From Myxococcales bacterium (GTDB lineage Bacteria; Myxococcota_A; Polyangia; Nannocystales; Nannocystaceae): DNA of 64,000 nucleotides. The position numbers and the translations under genes are program-made. Shown in pieces: positions 31,560 through 40,319 of this stretch. Each line of letters starts with the position of its first letter. The stretch's first letter is position 1. The notes under the pieces were generated by a model that was not told the DNA's origin, searched no databases, and saw only the letters and a program-made list of their open reading frames with translations. The stretch is from contig JACKDW010000026.1 of assembly GCA_020633295.1 (NCBI GenBank), positions 40,768 through 104,767 of the forward strand. Reading direction: 5' to 3'.

Positions 31560-33404
31560 TCACGAGCACGCCTCGAGCGTCTTGCGCAGCTGCTCGTGCA
31601 CGATCGGCTCGCGCACGATCGCGGCCACGCCGAGCGCGTGGAGCCGCCGCGCCGCGTCCTCGTCGAGGCGCCCCGCGAGCACGATGAGCGGCACCTCCGG
31701 CGCCGCCGCGCCCAGCTCGCGACACAGCGCGACGCCGTCGAGCTCGGGCGCGCGCAGGTCGACGAGCGTCGCCACGCGGCGCGCGCGCCCGAGCCGCTCG
31801 AGCGCCGCGACGGCCTCGCGCGCCGTCGCGGCCGCGTGCGGCCGCCACCCGACATCCTCGACGAGCGCCGCGACCCTCGCGCCCGACGCGGGCGCGACGA
31901 CGACTACGTCGCCGACCGGCGCACGCTCGTCGGCGTCGGCGAGCGACTCGGCGGACGCGACCGGGATACGCACGATGAAGCGCGCGCCGCCGCCCGCGGC
32001 CGGCTCGTACTCGATCTCGCCCTCGTGCGAGCGCACGATCCCGAACGCGAGCGAGAGGCCGAGGCCCATGCCGGCCCCGGCCTCGCGCGTGCTGAAGAAC
32101 GGCTCGAAGATCCGCGGCGTGATCGCGAAGGGCACCCCGGGGCCGTTGTCCTCGACCTGGTACTCCAGCCATCTTCCACGAGCGCGGCCGCGCACCGTGA
32201 TCGTGAGCGCCTGCCCCGCGGGCGCGGACTGCAGCGCGCGCCGGCTGTTGTCGAGCAGGTTCATGAAGACCTGCTGCAGCTGCACGCGGTCGGCGACGAT
32301 CTCGGGCAGCGACGGCTCGAGCTCCCGCGCGACCTCGATCCCCGCGCGGCGCAGCGGCGCGCGCATCAGCAGCAGCGCGTCCTCGAGGCTCTGCAGCGCG
32401 TCGCAGCGCGTGAGCAGCAGCGGCCGCTTGCTGGTGAAGACGCGGATGTTGTCGACGACGCGCGCCATCCGTCGGGTCTGCTGCAGGATCAGCTCGAGCT
32501 GCACGCGGCACGACTCGACCCGCTCCCTCGGCGAGGCCTGCATGTGCTCGGCGAGCAGCGTGATCGCGCCGAGCGGCTGATTGAACTCGTGCGCGATGCC
32601 GGCGCCCAGCGTGCCCAGAGCCGAGAGCCGACCGGCGTGCGAGAGCTGCTCCTCGGCCTGCTTCTGCGCCGTGATGTCCATCTGCAGCGTGATCCACACG
32701 CGCCCGTGCTCGGCGTCCTCGATCTCGCTGACCACGGCGAAGGACCAGAACACGGCGCCGTCCTTGCGCTGGTTGAGCACTTCGCCGCGCCACCGGTTGC
32801 CGCGACGCACGGCCTTGATGATCGCGGCCGACCTGCCCACCGGCGTCAGCTCGGTCGGCGCGTTGAGGATGGAGACGTGCTGCCCGAACAGCTCTCCCCG
32901 CGCGTAGCCGAACATCTCGTCAAACTGCCGGTTCGTGTACAAGATCCGGCCGTCCGCGGGGTTGACGAGGTTGACGCCCTCCGCCATCCGCTCGAGGATC
33001 GCGCCGCGCAGTCGCTCGGCCGCGAGCGCGCGACGCTCTTCTCGCGCGTCGCCTCGCGTCTGGGCGTCGACGCCGACGCCGACGCGGAGCGCCCTGCGCT
33101 CGCGCCAGGCCGCGAGCGCGCCGAGCATGTCGATGCACGGATCGAGCGCCATCTCGAGCTCGAGATCGCTCGTCCGCGGCGGGCCGTAGCGCGAGCTCGG
33201 CGCTCGCAGGCCCCGCACGCGCAGCGCGACGCAGTCTCCGGCGCGCAGGTACACGGTCGAGCCGATCACCGCGCCGTCCTCCTCCCACGGCGCGTACGCG
33301 AGCTCGAGCCCGTCCAGCGCGAGCTCCAGCGCGCCGCCGTCGCGCTCGATCCGCGCGCGCGCGTCGTCCAGCCGCACCACCCCGCCCCGCGCCGGCCACT
33401 CCAT
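31560..33404 (-). CDS. PAS sensor histidine kinase with C-terminal degenerate receiver domain
   Basis: 614 residues from ATG (MEWPARGGVVRLDD). Layout: N-terminal 120 residues with no known match, including a possible PilZ-like region; PAS domain (about 140-250, NPADGRILYTNRQFDEMFGY) with a PAC tail; HisKA with phospho-acceptor His272 in GAGIAHEFNQPLG; HATPase_c with NLLDNSRRAL, VEDNGPGVP and GMGLGLSLAFG. The last 115 residues form a receiver-like domain with phospho-acceptor Asp549 (LVDLRAPELDG), but the acidic pair after strand 1 is replaced by AP and the late Lys by Arg, so phosphorylation there is doubtful. There are no membrane segments, so it senses a cytoplasmic signal. Confidence 0.85.
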   Translation of the reverse strand: MEWPARGGVVRLDDARARIERDGGALELALDGLELAYAPWEEDGAVIGSTVYLRAGDCVALRVRGLRAPSSRYGPPRTSDLELEMALDPCIDMLGALAAWRERRALRVGVGVDAQTRGDAREERRALAAERLRGAILERMAEGVNLVNPADGRILYTNRQFDEMFGYARGELFGQHVSILNAPTELTPVGRSAAIIKAVRRGNRWRGEVLNQRKDGAVFWSFAVVSEIEDAEHGRVWITLQMDITAQKQAEEQLSHAGRLSALGTLGAGIAHEFNQPLGAITLLAEHMQASPRERVESCRVQLELILQQTRRMARVVDNIRVFTSKRPLLLTRCDALQSLEDALLLMRAPLRRAGIEVARELEPSLPEIVADRVQLQQVFMNLLDNSRRALQSAPAGQALTITVRGRARGRWLEYQVEDNGPGVPFAITPRIFEPFFSTREAGAGMGLGLSLAFGIVRSHEGEIEYEPAAGGGARFIVRIPVASAESLADADERAPVGDVVVVAPASGARVAALVEDVGWRPHAAATAREAVAALERLGRARRVATLVDLRAPELDGVALCRELGAAAPEVPLIVLAGRLDEDAARRLHALGVAAIVREPIVHEQLRKTLEACS

Positions 33405-33440
33405 CGTCAGAGCATCATAGCCACTCGCGCTCAAAGAGAC

Positions 33441-33475
33441 AGGTCCTATAAACCAGGTCTATATAATCACTTATG
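33441..33475 (+). promoter_or_regulatory. Promoter region with a consensus -10 and a direct repeat
   Basis: Between the histidine kinase and the rightward lipoprotein gene there is an AT-rich island containing TATAAT (33462-33467). Two copies of AGGTC-TATA (AGGTCCTATA, AGGTCTATAT) lie 14 bases apart. The spacing suggests a binding site for a dimer next to the -10 box. Either divergent gene could use it. Confidence 0.5.
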
Positions 33476-33598
33476 TGTACACGAAAGCTCTCCTCGCGAC
33501 AGCTTCGCGCGCCTACATTCCTCCGGCGCGACTCGACGCGACGGTGCCCGACGCGCGGACGCGTCGCGAACGACCGGCCCTGTGGTAGGGTTCCGGGC

Positions 33599-34354
33599 GT
33601 GGCAGCACCCCGCCCGCGCAGCGCGCACAGGTGGACGCGTATCCCTCCTCCGCCCCGATCTCGGCGTGTTCTCGCGCTCACCCTCGCGGCCGCGCTCGCG
33701 CCGGCCGTGAGCTGCACCGACGACGCGACGGCGCGCGCGCGACGCGAGCCGACGCGTACGCGACCCGCGTCGCTCGAGCACGCCAAGCTGCGCGAGCTCG
33801 GGAAGACGACGAAGCAGCTGGCCGAGCTCTCCGACACGATCACGCGGGACACGCCGCCCGGCGTCAGCCCGACGGCGAGCCTGCGCTTCGGGCCGGTTGA
33901 CGACGCGCCGCCAGGCCCCGCGACCGTCGCCGCGCTGCGCGACGAGCTGCTCGTCCAGCCGGTCCTCGCGCGGATCGAGCAGCTCGGCGGCGCGCTGGCG
34001 CTCGACCGCGATCGCGTGATGACGAAGCGCGTACACCCGCAGATCAAGGCGCTGCTGGCGACGAACTGGCAGGGCGCGCGCTTCTCGGGCGAGTTCACCG
34101 CGGGCGCGGCCGATGACCTCGTCATGGTCGAGCGCGAGCTCATCGCCGACATCGGCTACGGCTTCCGCGTCGCGCGCTCCGACGGCGGCGCGTACACCTA
34201 CTTCATCAAGCAGGACGACGCGCAGCAGGTGGTGCTCCCGGTGTACCGCTTCCGCACCGCGATCGGCGATCAGAACATCATGGGCGCGATCGAATTCGAA
34301 CCGGTCGCGCCGACGCTGCTGGGCTTCCTGGAGCGGCTGCGCCCGGCGTCGTGA
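33599..34354 (+). CDS. Lipoprotein of unknown function
   Basis: 251 residues from GTG, chosen because it follows a GGTAGGG stretch and gives a normal signal peptide: Arg-rich start, hydrophobic core and lipobox PAVSC at Cys39. The frame is open to 33473 but the extra residues are Arg-rich and signal-less. The mature part has a helical region (about 60-110) and a C-terminal beta-rich part (GEFTAGAADDLVMVERELIADIGYGFRV...YTYFIKQDD). I do not recognise the family. It ends 36 bases from the convergent fusion enzyme. Confidence 0.6.
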   Translation: MAAPRPRSAHRWTRIPPPPRSRRVLALTLAAALAPAVSCTDDATARARREPTRTRPASLEHAKLRELGKTTKQLAELSDTITRDTPPGVSPTASLRFGPVDDAPPGPATVAALRDELLVQPVLARIEQLGGALALDRDRVMTKRVHPQIKALLATNWQGARFSGEFTAGAADDLVMVERELIADIGYGFRVARSDGGAYTYFIKQDDAQQVVLPVYRFRTAIGDQNIMGAIEFEPVAPTLLGFLERLRPAS

Positions 34355-34390
34355 GCAGCGCGCGCGCGGGCGCGCCGCGTCTCGACATGC

Positions 34391-36745
34391 TCACACGGAC
34401 AGGCTCGCTAGTGCGCCGTCGAGCTCGTCCACGAGCCGCCGCGCGTCCTCCGAGGAGATCACCAGCGGCGGCTTGATCTTGAGGACGTTGTGCTCGGGCC
34501 CGTCGACGCTGAGCAGGATCCCGCGGGCGCGCAGCGCCTCGACCACCGCGCGCGCGAGCGCGGCGTTGGGCGCGTCGGGCTCGCGCGCGTCGACGAGCTC
34601 GACGCCGAGGAACAGCCCTAGCCCGCGGACGTCTCCGATGACGGGGTGACGCTCCATGAGCTCGCCGAGCGCCGCCTGCAGCTCGTCGCCGACCGCGAGC
34701 GCGTGATCCTGCAGCCCCTCGTCGGCGATGACGTCGAGCACCGCGAGGCCGACGGCGCAGGACACCGGGTTGCCGCCGAAGGTGTTGAAGTACTCCATGC
34801 CATTGGCGAAGCTCGCGGCGATCTCCGGGGTCGTGACGACGGCGCCCATCGGGTGACCGTTACCGATCGGCTTGCCCAGCGTGACGATGTCGGGCGTGAC
34901 GGCGAAGGCGGCGAAGGACCAGAACTCGAGCCCCACGCGGCCGAAGCCGGTCTGCACCTCGTCGGCGATGCAGACCGCGCCGGCCTCGCGCGCGCGCGCG
35001 TAGGCCTCGACGTGGAAGCCGTCGGGCGGCACGAGCTGGCCGCCGCAGCCGAGGATCGACTCGCTGAGGAAGGCCGCGGGGCGGTGGCCGGCGTCGGCGA
35101 GCGCGGCGAAGGCCTCGCCGACGCGCGCCGCGTAGCGCGGCCCGGCGGGCGCGCCCGCGCGCTCGCGGTAGACGCCGCGACGTCCGTCGGGCAGCGGGAT
35201 CTTGCGGACATGCCCTGCGAGACCGGTCCCGCCGGGCCCCTCGCACTTGTAGGGGCTGAGCTCGATCAGCGCGCCGAGGTTGCCGTGGTAGGCGCCGTCG
35301 AGGACGACGACCCCGGTCCCGCCGGTGTGCGCCCGCGCGAGCCGCAGCGCGAGGTCGTTGGCCTCGCTCCCGGAGTTGACGAAGAAGCACACGCGCAGCG
35401 GCGCCGGCAGGGTCGCGCCGAGCCGACGCGCGTACTCGACGAGGTTGTCGTGCAGGTAGCGCGTGTTGGTGTTGAGCCGCGCGGCCTGCTCGGCGAGCGC
35501 CGCGACCACGCGCGGGTGACCGTGGCCGACGTGGCACACGTTGTTGACGCAGTCGAGGTAGGCCCGCCCCTCGCGGTCGAACAGGTAGGCCCCGGCGCCG
35601 CGGGTGATGTCGAGGGGCTCGTCGTAGGAGAGGCTGAGGTTGGCGCCGATCCGCTCGCGGCGCGCCCCTCGCAGCGCGCGACGATGCTCGCGCAGGCGCG
35701 CGCGCGGGCGCTGCGGATCCGGCGACGGGCCGCAGGCGTCGCGCGCCGTCTCGACGAGCAGCGCGTCGTCGCCGATCGCCGCGAGCTGCTCGAGCGCGCG
35801 CCAGATCGGCCCCGCGCTGAGGGAGATGTACTCCGCGTTGTCCGGGTTGCGCTGCTCGTCGCGGGCCGAGACGACGACGCTCGTCGCGTAGCGCACCCCG
35901 ACGAGCGGGAGGACGAGCTCCTGCTCGGCGAGCGAGAGCGGGCGCTCGCGATGGTAGGCCGCGATCACGGCGGCCGCGGCCGCGAGCGGATCGTGCTGGC
36001 CGAGGATCGCGTACGCGGTCGTGATCGCGAGCTCGGCGACCGCGGCGGTGCGCACGAGATCGCCGAAGTCGATGATGCCGGTGACCTCGCCGGCGCGCGA
36101 GACGATCAGGTTGTAGTCGTTGGCGTCGTTGTGGATCACCGCGCGCGGCAGCGCGGCGAGCCGCGGGCGCAGCTCCTCGAGGTAGCGCGTGATCCAGCCG
36201 CGCGCGAGCGCCCGCCGGCGCGGCTGCTGAATCGCGTCGAGCTGCTCGGCGACCCAGTCGGCGCGCAGGATGTCCCAGCGGATGTAGCGATCGGCGGCCG
36301 GGTGATCGAAGTCCGCGAGCGCGACGTCGAGGCGGCCCATGAAGCGCCCGAGGCTCGCCCGCAGCGCGTCGTCCTGCGGCCGCGCGTCGGCGTAGAGCTG
36401 GCCCGGGAGGAAGCTGACGAGGCGCGCGAGGTGCCGGCGCCCCGCGAGCGTGAGCGCGACGACGGTCCGGCCGTCGCGCGTCGCCAGCGGGCGCGGGCAC
36501 GCGCCGGGCAGGCGCGCGTCGACGTGGGTCATGGCCGCGTTCTGCAGCTCGAGCTCCTCGCGCGGCTCGCCGGCGTTGGCGACCTTCAGCACGACGCCGG
36601 GCCCGGCCTGCGGGCGCAGGCGCACGTTGGCGTCGATGTAGCTCGGCAGCGGGCTGGGCTCGCCGTCGACACCCCACAGCTCGCGGGCGAGCTGCGCGGC
36701 GGTCTCGAGGGTCAGCTCGGGGGGCGCGGAGATCTCGGTCGGCAT
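34391..36745 (-). CDS. Fusion of APH-type kinase and class III aminotransferase-fold phospholyase
   Basis: 784 residues. The first 330 are an aminoglycoside-phosphotransferase-like kinase, with HNDANDYN (catalytic Asp207) and the Mg-binding IIDFGD. Residues about 365-784 are a class III PLP aminotransferase-fold enzyme: NSGSEANDLALRLARAHTG, IADEVQTGFGR and TLGKPIGNGHPMG with PLP Lys625. The closest known pairing is hydroxylysine kinase with phosphohydroxylysine/phosphoethanolamine phospho-lyase, separate proteins in animals but fused in some bacteria. The likely chemistry is phosphorylation of an amino alcohol followed by PLP-dependent removal of phosphate and ammonia. The substrate (hydroxylysine, ethanolamine or other) cannot be told from sequence. 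Confidence 0.85.
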   Translation of the reverse strand: MPTEISAPPELTLETAAQLARELWGVDGEPSPLPSYIDANVRLRPQAGPGVVLKVANAGEPREELELQNAAMTHVDARLPGACPRPLATRDGRTVVALTLAGRRHLARLVSFLPGQLYADARPQDDALRASLGRFMGRLDVALADFDHPAADRYIRWDILRADWVAEQLDAIQQPRRRALARGWITRYLEELRPRLAALPRAVIHNDANDYNLIVSRAGEVTGIIDFGDLVRTAAVAELAITTAYAILGQHDPLAAAAAVIAAYHRERPLSLAEQELVLPLVGVRYATSVVVSARDEQRNPDNAEYISLSAGPIWRALEQLAAIGDDALLVETARDACGPSPDPQRPRARLREHRRALRGARRERIGANLSLSYDEPLDITRGAGAYLFDREGRAYLDCVNNVCHVGHGHPRVVAALAEQAARLNTNTRYLHDNLVEYARRLGATLPAPLRVCFFVNSGSEANDLALRLARAHTGGTGVVVLDGAYHGNLGALIELSPYKCEGPGGTGLAGHVRKIPLPDGRRGVYRERAGAPAGPRYAARVGEAFAALADAGHRPAAFLSESILGCGGQLVPPDGFHVEAYARAREAGAVCIADEVQTGFGRVGLEFWSFAAFAVTPDIVTLGKPIGNGHPMGAVVTTPEIAASFANGMEYFNTFGGNPVSCAVGLAVLDVIADEGLQDHALAVGDELQAALGELMERHPVIGDVRGLGLFLGVELVDAREPDAPNAALARAVVEALRARGILLSVDGPEHNVLKIKPPLVISSEDARRLVDELDGALASLSV

Positions 36746-36818
36746 GTCGGCGCTGGCGAGACCATACCCGGACGGGCGCGCCGCGGTCGAGCACGAGCCG
36801 CCGCGCGCGTGGGCCCCG

Positions 36819-37049
36819 ATGAAGCAGACCGCGCAGGCCCGCCGCTACGCCGAGGAGGCGACGCGAACCGTCGAGCGCCTTGGGGCGCTGCACGACCGCG
36901 CGCTGCGACCAGGGATCGCCGCGGGCGCGCACGGCGAGCACGTCTGGGCCGCCTCGGCGAAGGTGAGCCCCGCGGCGCGCTGGTCGTCCCTGGCGCCGCT
37001 GCTCGAGGCGCTCGCCGAGCTGTCCCGCGCGCCCGCTTGGTCGAGGTAG
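36819..37049 (+). CDS. Small hypothetical protein
   Basis: 76 residues from ATG (MKQTAQARRYAEEATRTVERL), predicted mostly helical, with no known family. It fills the gap between two leftward genes and runs divergently from the fusion enzyme. Its codon positions look plausible but the frame also reads 25 codons further upstream, so it may be chance. No ribosome-binding site stands out. Confidence 0.3.
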   Translation: MKQTAQARRYAEEATRTVERLGALHDRALRPGIAAGAHGEHVWAASAKVSPAARWSSLAPLLEALAELSRAPAWSR

Positions 37050-37055
37050 CGATCG

Positions 37056-37973
37056 CTACGGCGCGCCGCAGAAGCCGACGTTGGGGTGATTCGGGAACCC
37101 GTACGAGGTACAGCCGTAGCCCGGCGGGCACGGTTCGTTCCCGATGAGGCACAGCGAGGTGCAGCAGCGCGAGCCCCCGCAGTCCGGCAGCTGATCCGCG
37201 TCGACGCACACGAGCCCGGGCGCGCAGTCGTTCGCGAACTTGCACGGCTCCTCGGGCGTGCCGCCGAGCCCCTCAGGCGCGCACGCGAAGTCTTCGCCGC
37301 CCGGGACCGGCACGCACACCCCGTTGTCGCAGGGCTCCGGCGCGAGCGGGACGCACTGCGGGACGCAGATCGGCATCAGCTCCTTGTACGCGAAGCACGT
37401 CGTGTCGCCCTCGAGGCACATCGGGTCGTCGGGCGAGCCCGAGCAGATCTCGCGGCACTGACCGCCGGCGCAGAACAGCCACGGGCCGCAGGTGTCGTCG
37501 CCCGTGTTCGGGTTCGACGAGCACATCCCCCCGATGGGGCCGTCGCCGAAGCCCGCGCAGGTCAGCTCGTCGAGGTAGCCGTCGGCGTCGCTGTCCTTGG
37601 CCGAGCACTTCTCCTCCATGTCGTCGCAGTTCTGGAGGTACGGGTTGCAGGCGTCGACCGGCGGCTCGCCGGTGGTCTCGACGGTCCCGGGATCGCTCGT
37701 GAACGACGAGCTGACCGTCGAGGGCAGCGTGGCGTCGCTCGTCTCGCCGCTCGTCGCCGGCGTCGTCGGGTTCGCGCTCGAGCTCCCGCCGACGCTCGAG
37801 CCCCCGCCCGTGCTCGCGCCCGCGCCCGTGCTCGTGTCCGCGTCGCTGGTGCTGGTCGGCCGCGCCGTCTCGCCCGTCGCGTCCTCCGGCGGCACGTAGT
37901 CCGGGTTGGAGGCGAAGCAGGCGCTCGCGATCAGCCCGGCGAACGCGACCCAGATGTGCTCACGCGCGCGCAC
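37056..37973 (-). CDS. Cys-rich lipoprotein with Ser/Thr/Gly-rich linker
   Basis: 305 residues. The lipobox LIASAC gives Cys19. A low-complexity Thr/Ser/Gly linker (about 30-105) is followed by a Cys-rich region with about 26 cysteines (CNPYLQNCDDMEEKCSA, CGPWLFCAGGQCREICSG, CKFANDCAPGLVCVD). The pattern CxxG-LxCxxGxCxxxC resembles the Cys-rich domains of other myxobacterial surface lipoproteins, including two others in this window. Probably surface-exposed; function unknown. Confidence 0.75.
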   Translation of the reverse strand: MRAREHIWVAFAGLIASACFASNPDYVPPEDATGETARPTSTSDADTSTGAGASTGGGSSVGGSSSANPTTPATSGETSDATLPSTVSSSFTSDPGTVETTGEPPVDACNPYLQNCDDMEEKCSAKDSDADGYLDELTCAGFGDGPIGGMCSSNPNTGDDTCGPWLFCAGGQCREICSGSPDDPMCLEGDTTCFAYKELMPICVPQCVPLAPEPCDNGVCVPVPGGEDFACAPEGLGGTPEEPCKFANDCAPGLVCVDADQLPDCGGSRCCTSLCLIGNEPCPPGYGCTSYGFPNHPNVGFCGAP

Positions 37974-38035
37974 GCGTACGAGCGTACCGCAGCGCGGGCG
38001 ACCGCGGCGCGAAATAACATGTCCTACTGTTCATA

Positions 38036-38824
38036 TCACAGCGGTGAGGCGCGCCGGCGATAGGCGCCGGGGCTCTCGCCCGCGAACGCCCGGAACGCCG
38101 TCGTGAACGCGCTCTGGCTGTCGAAGCCGACCGCGCGCGCGATCTCGCCGACGCGCCGCGCCGGGACGTCGAGCAGCTCCATGGCCCGCATCATCCGCGC
38201 GCGCTGGAGGAATTGTCGCGCGCTGCCGCCGGTCTCCTCGGCGAAGCGACGCGCGAGCGTCCGCGGCGAGACGCCGGCCGCCCGCGCGGCGCCGGGGACG
38301 TCGAGCGGCGCCGCGAGGTCCTGGAGCAGATGCGCCATCGCGCGCGCGAGCTCGCGCGAGCGCGCGACGGGCAGGCGCCAGGGCAAGGGCTCACGCGCCC
38401 ACTCGCGACACAGGGCCGCGAGCGCGGCGAAGTAGCGCTCGGCCACGGGGTCGTCGGCGTCGCGCTCGGGCCCCCAGCGCGCGCCGTAGCGCGCGAGCTC
38501 GCGACACACCGGCGGCACGGCGAACACCGCGATCGCGCTGGCGGGCGCCGGCTCGAGCTCGAGCGCGCGGTCGAGGTACACGGTGCACAGCCGCGCCGGC
38601 CGACGGCAGCGCACGCGGTGCTCCAGGGACCCCGGGATCCAGGCGGCGCGTTCGGGGGGGAGCAGCCACTGCCCGGCCGCGCCCTCGAGCCAGAGCACGC
38701 CCGACTCGGCGTAGAGCAGCTGATGTCGCGCGTGGTGATGCGCGCCGGAGTCGAAGCCGTCCGCGAGCTCGGCGGTCAACACGAACCCCCGGGCGGCGAC
38801 GGCGTCGACATCGACCCGATCCAC
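38036..38824 (-). CDS. AraC-family transcriptional regulator
   Basis: 262 residues. The N-terminal cupin-like sensing half (AHHHARHQLLYAESG...WLLPPERAAWIPGSLEHRV) resembles the AraC group whose cupin has several histidines, often acting on efflux genes. The C-terminal part is the double helix-turn-helix: GAARAAGVSPRTLARRFAEE (about 178-197) and RVGEIARAVGFDSQSAFTTAFR (about 226-247). It binds DNA as an activator or repressor. The metallo-beta-lactamase-fold gene lies just upstream in the same direction with 12 bases between, so the two are probably an operon with the MBL gene first. Confidence 0.9.
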   Translation of the reverse strand: MDRVDVDAVAARGFVLTAELADGFDSGAHHHARHQLLYAESGVLWLEGAAGQWLLPPERAAWIPGSLEHRVRCRRPARLCTVYLDRALELEPAPASAIAVFAVPPVCRELARYGARWGPERDADDPVAERYFAALAALCREWAREPLPWRLPVARSRELARAMAHLLQDLAAPLDVPGAARAAGVSPRTLARRFAEETGGSARQFLQRARMMRAMELLDVPARRVGEIARAVGFDSQSAFTTAFRAFAGESPGAYRRRASPL

Positions 38825-38836
38825 GGGCGCAGTGTA

Positions 38837-39838
38837 TCAGCCTGGGCCCGCCGCCGCGGCCTGGCGGCGCCACTCGGCGGGCAGCCCGAGCTTGAGGAAC
38901 ACCGCGAACGCGTGGTCCGGGTAGCGCTCCAGCAGGCGCGTCTCGACGCGGGCCAGCGCCTGCGCGTCGACGGGCCCGCGGGGGTGTTCGGCCGCGACGG
39001 CCGCGATGACGTCCTCGAGGTAGCGCCGCTGCGCGACGAGCAGCTCGGGGCCGCCGGACGGCCCGCGACCCGGGTGCACGTGACGGGGCGCGAGCGCCAC
39101 CATCTCGTCGACGCGCTCCAGCCAGGCCGCGGTCTCGCCGATCTCCAGCCAGCTGTGCGTCGCGCTCGCGACGAGATCGCCGGCGAACAGATGACCTTCG
39201 AACTCGAGCAGCACGTGGGCCGCGCTGCAGCCCGCGCCGACGACGTGCAGGCGCAGCTCGAGGCCGGCCGCCGCGAGCGTCTGGCGCTCGTCGCCGAAGC
39301 TCTCGGGCGCCGGCACGCGCTCGGGGTAGTCCGGCTTGTAGCGGTCGTAGAACGCGGCGACGCGCTTTTGGTGCACCTCGGGGATGAGCGCGAGCACCTG
39401 GCTCGAGGTGATCACGCGGACGCCCCGGGCCTGCAGCGTCGCGCTCCCGTTAAACTTGTCGGGGTTCGCGTGCAGCACGATCGCCAGGACCACGCGCTTG
39501 CCGGTCTCGCGCTCGGCGATCTCGAGCAGCTCCTCGGTCGCCGAGGGCAGGAACTGGGTGTCGACGAGCACCACGCCCTCGGGCCCCTCGATCCAGTACG
39601 ACGCGGTGGAGAAGCCCCAGGGCGAGGAGGTGTAGCGGCCGACCCGGGCGTCCGCGGTCGGCCGCGACCAGCTGCCCGCGTGGTCGCGCGCGGGCGCGGG
39701 CGTGGTCGGCTCGCCGTCGTGATCGCGCGGGCCGGCGCAGCTCGCCAGCGCGAGCGCGAGCGCCGTCGCCAGGCGTGGGAGGCGCGCGCGGTTGTGGGGG
39801 CGCGGACGCGGGCGCGGGCGCGGAGATTCGAATCGCAT
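38837..39838 (-). CDS. Lipoprotein with metallo-beta-lactamase fold and altered metal motif
   Basis: 333 residues from MRFESPRPRPRP. A signal peptide ends in ALASC (Cys34). The MBL fold is clear: GVVLVDTQFLPSATEELLEIAE, VVLAIVLHANPDKFNGSATL, HVVGAGCSAAHVLLEFEGHLFAGDLV. The usual HxHxDHxGG reads HANPDKFNG, so the second and third residues that would bind Zn1 are Asn and Lys, while the Asp of site 2 and later His remain. A mononuclear site or a non-lactamase hydrolase is likely. It is anchored in a membrane facing the periplasm or outside, and sits upstream of an AraC regulator. Confidence 0.75.
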   Translation of the reverse strand: MRFESPRPRPRPRPHNRARLPRLATALALALASCAGPRDHDGEPTTPAPARDHAGSWSRPTADARVGRYTSSPWGFSTASYWIEGPEGVVLVDTQFLPSATEELLEIAERETGKRVVLAIVLHANPDKFNGSATLQARGVRVITSSQVLALIPEVHQKRVAAFYDRYKPDYPERVPAPESFGDERQTLAAAGLELRLHVVGAGCSAAHVLLEFEGHLFAGDLVASATHSWLEIGETAAWLERVDEMVALAPRHVHPGRGPSGGPELLVAQRRYLEDVIAAVAAEHPRGPVDAQALARVETRLLERYPDHAFAVFLKLGLPAEWRRQAAAAGPG

Positions 39839-40019
39839 GGGTGACCTCGCGTGGATGCGGCCGTGGTTGTACCGACCCGCGCGAGCCGCCGCTGCTGCGG
39901 GCCCGCCAGAGAGTTGCTCGCGCGCGCCATCCAGAGTCAGCCAGCTCACGCGCGCGTCGCCGGCGTGAGCCGACGCGCGCCGCCGTGACCGTGCGCGGGA
40001 TCGCGGGTAGACTGCGCGC

Positions 40020-40093
40020 GGGCCCGTAGCTCAGTCGGTTAGAGCAGCCGGCTCATAACCGGTCGGTCCTCGGTTCAAGCCCGAGCGGGCCCA
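40020..40093 (+). tRNA. tRNA with anticodon CAU (elongator Met or Ile2)
   Basis: A 74-base cloverleaf. Acceptor GGGCCCG pairs with CGGGCCC, then discriminator A. D arm GCTC/GAGC. Anticodon stem GCCGG/CCGGT with loop CTCATAA, so anticodon CAT. T arm CTCGG/CCGAG with TTCAAGC. CCA is not encoded. The G1-C72 pair and lack of three G-C pairs in the anticodon stem exclude the initiator. The remaining choice, elongator Met or lysidine-modified Ile, cannot be settled by eye. Confidence 0.92.
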
Positions 40094-40319
40094 CTCCCGT
40101 CGTCGCCCGCCGCCCACGCGCTCCCCGAGCGCGTGGGTCGGCGCCGCGCCGACGCGCGAGTCATCGCGAGCGATCGCGCCGCGCCGCGTGCTCGAGCGCG
40201 TCATCGAGCGGCTCATTTGGTCATGTCCTTAGGGAAAGGCATAAATTTCCGGCGCGCGGGCGCGCGGGCCTCCCGTGTCACGCGCGGCGATTCACGGTAG
40301 CCTCTCGCCGGGAGGGAAC

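Noticed and set aside
40020..40093. Initiator tRNA-Met
   Set aside because: It has a normal first acceptor pair and lacks the three consecutive G-C pairs in the anticodon stem.
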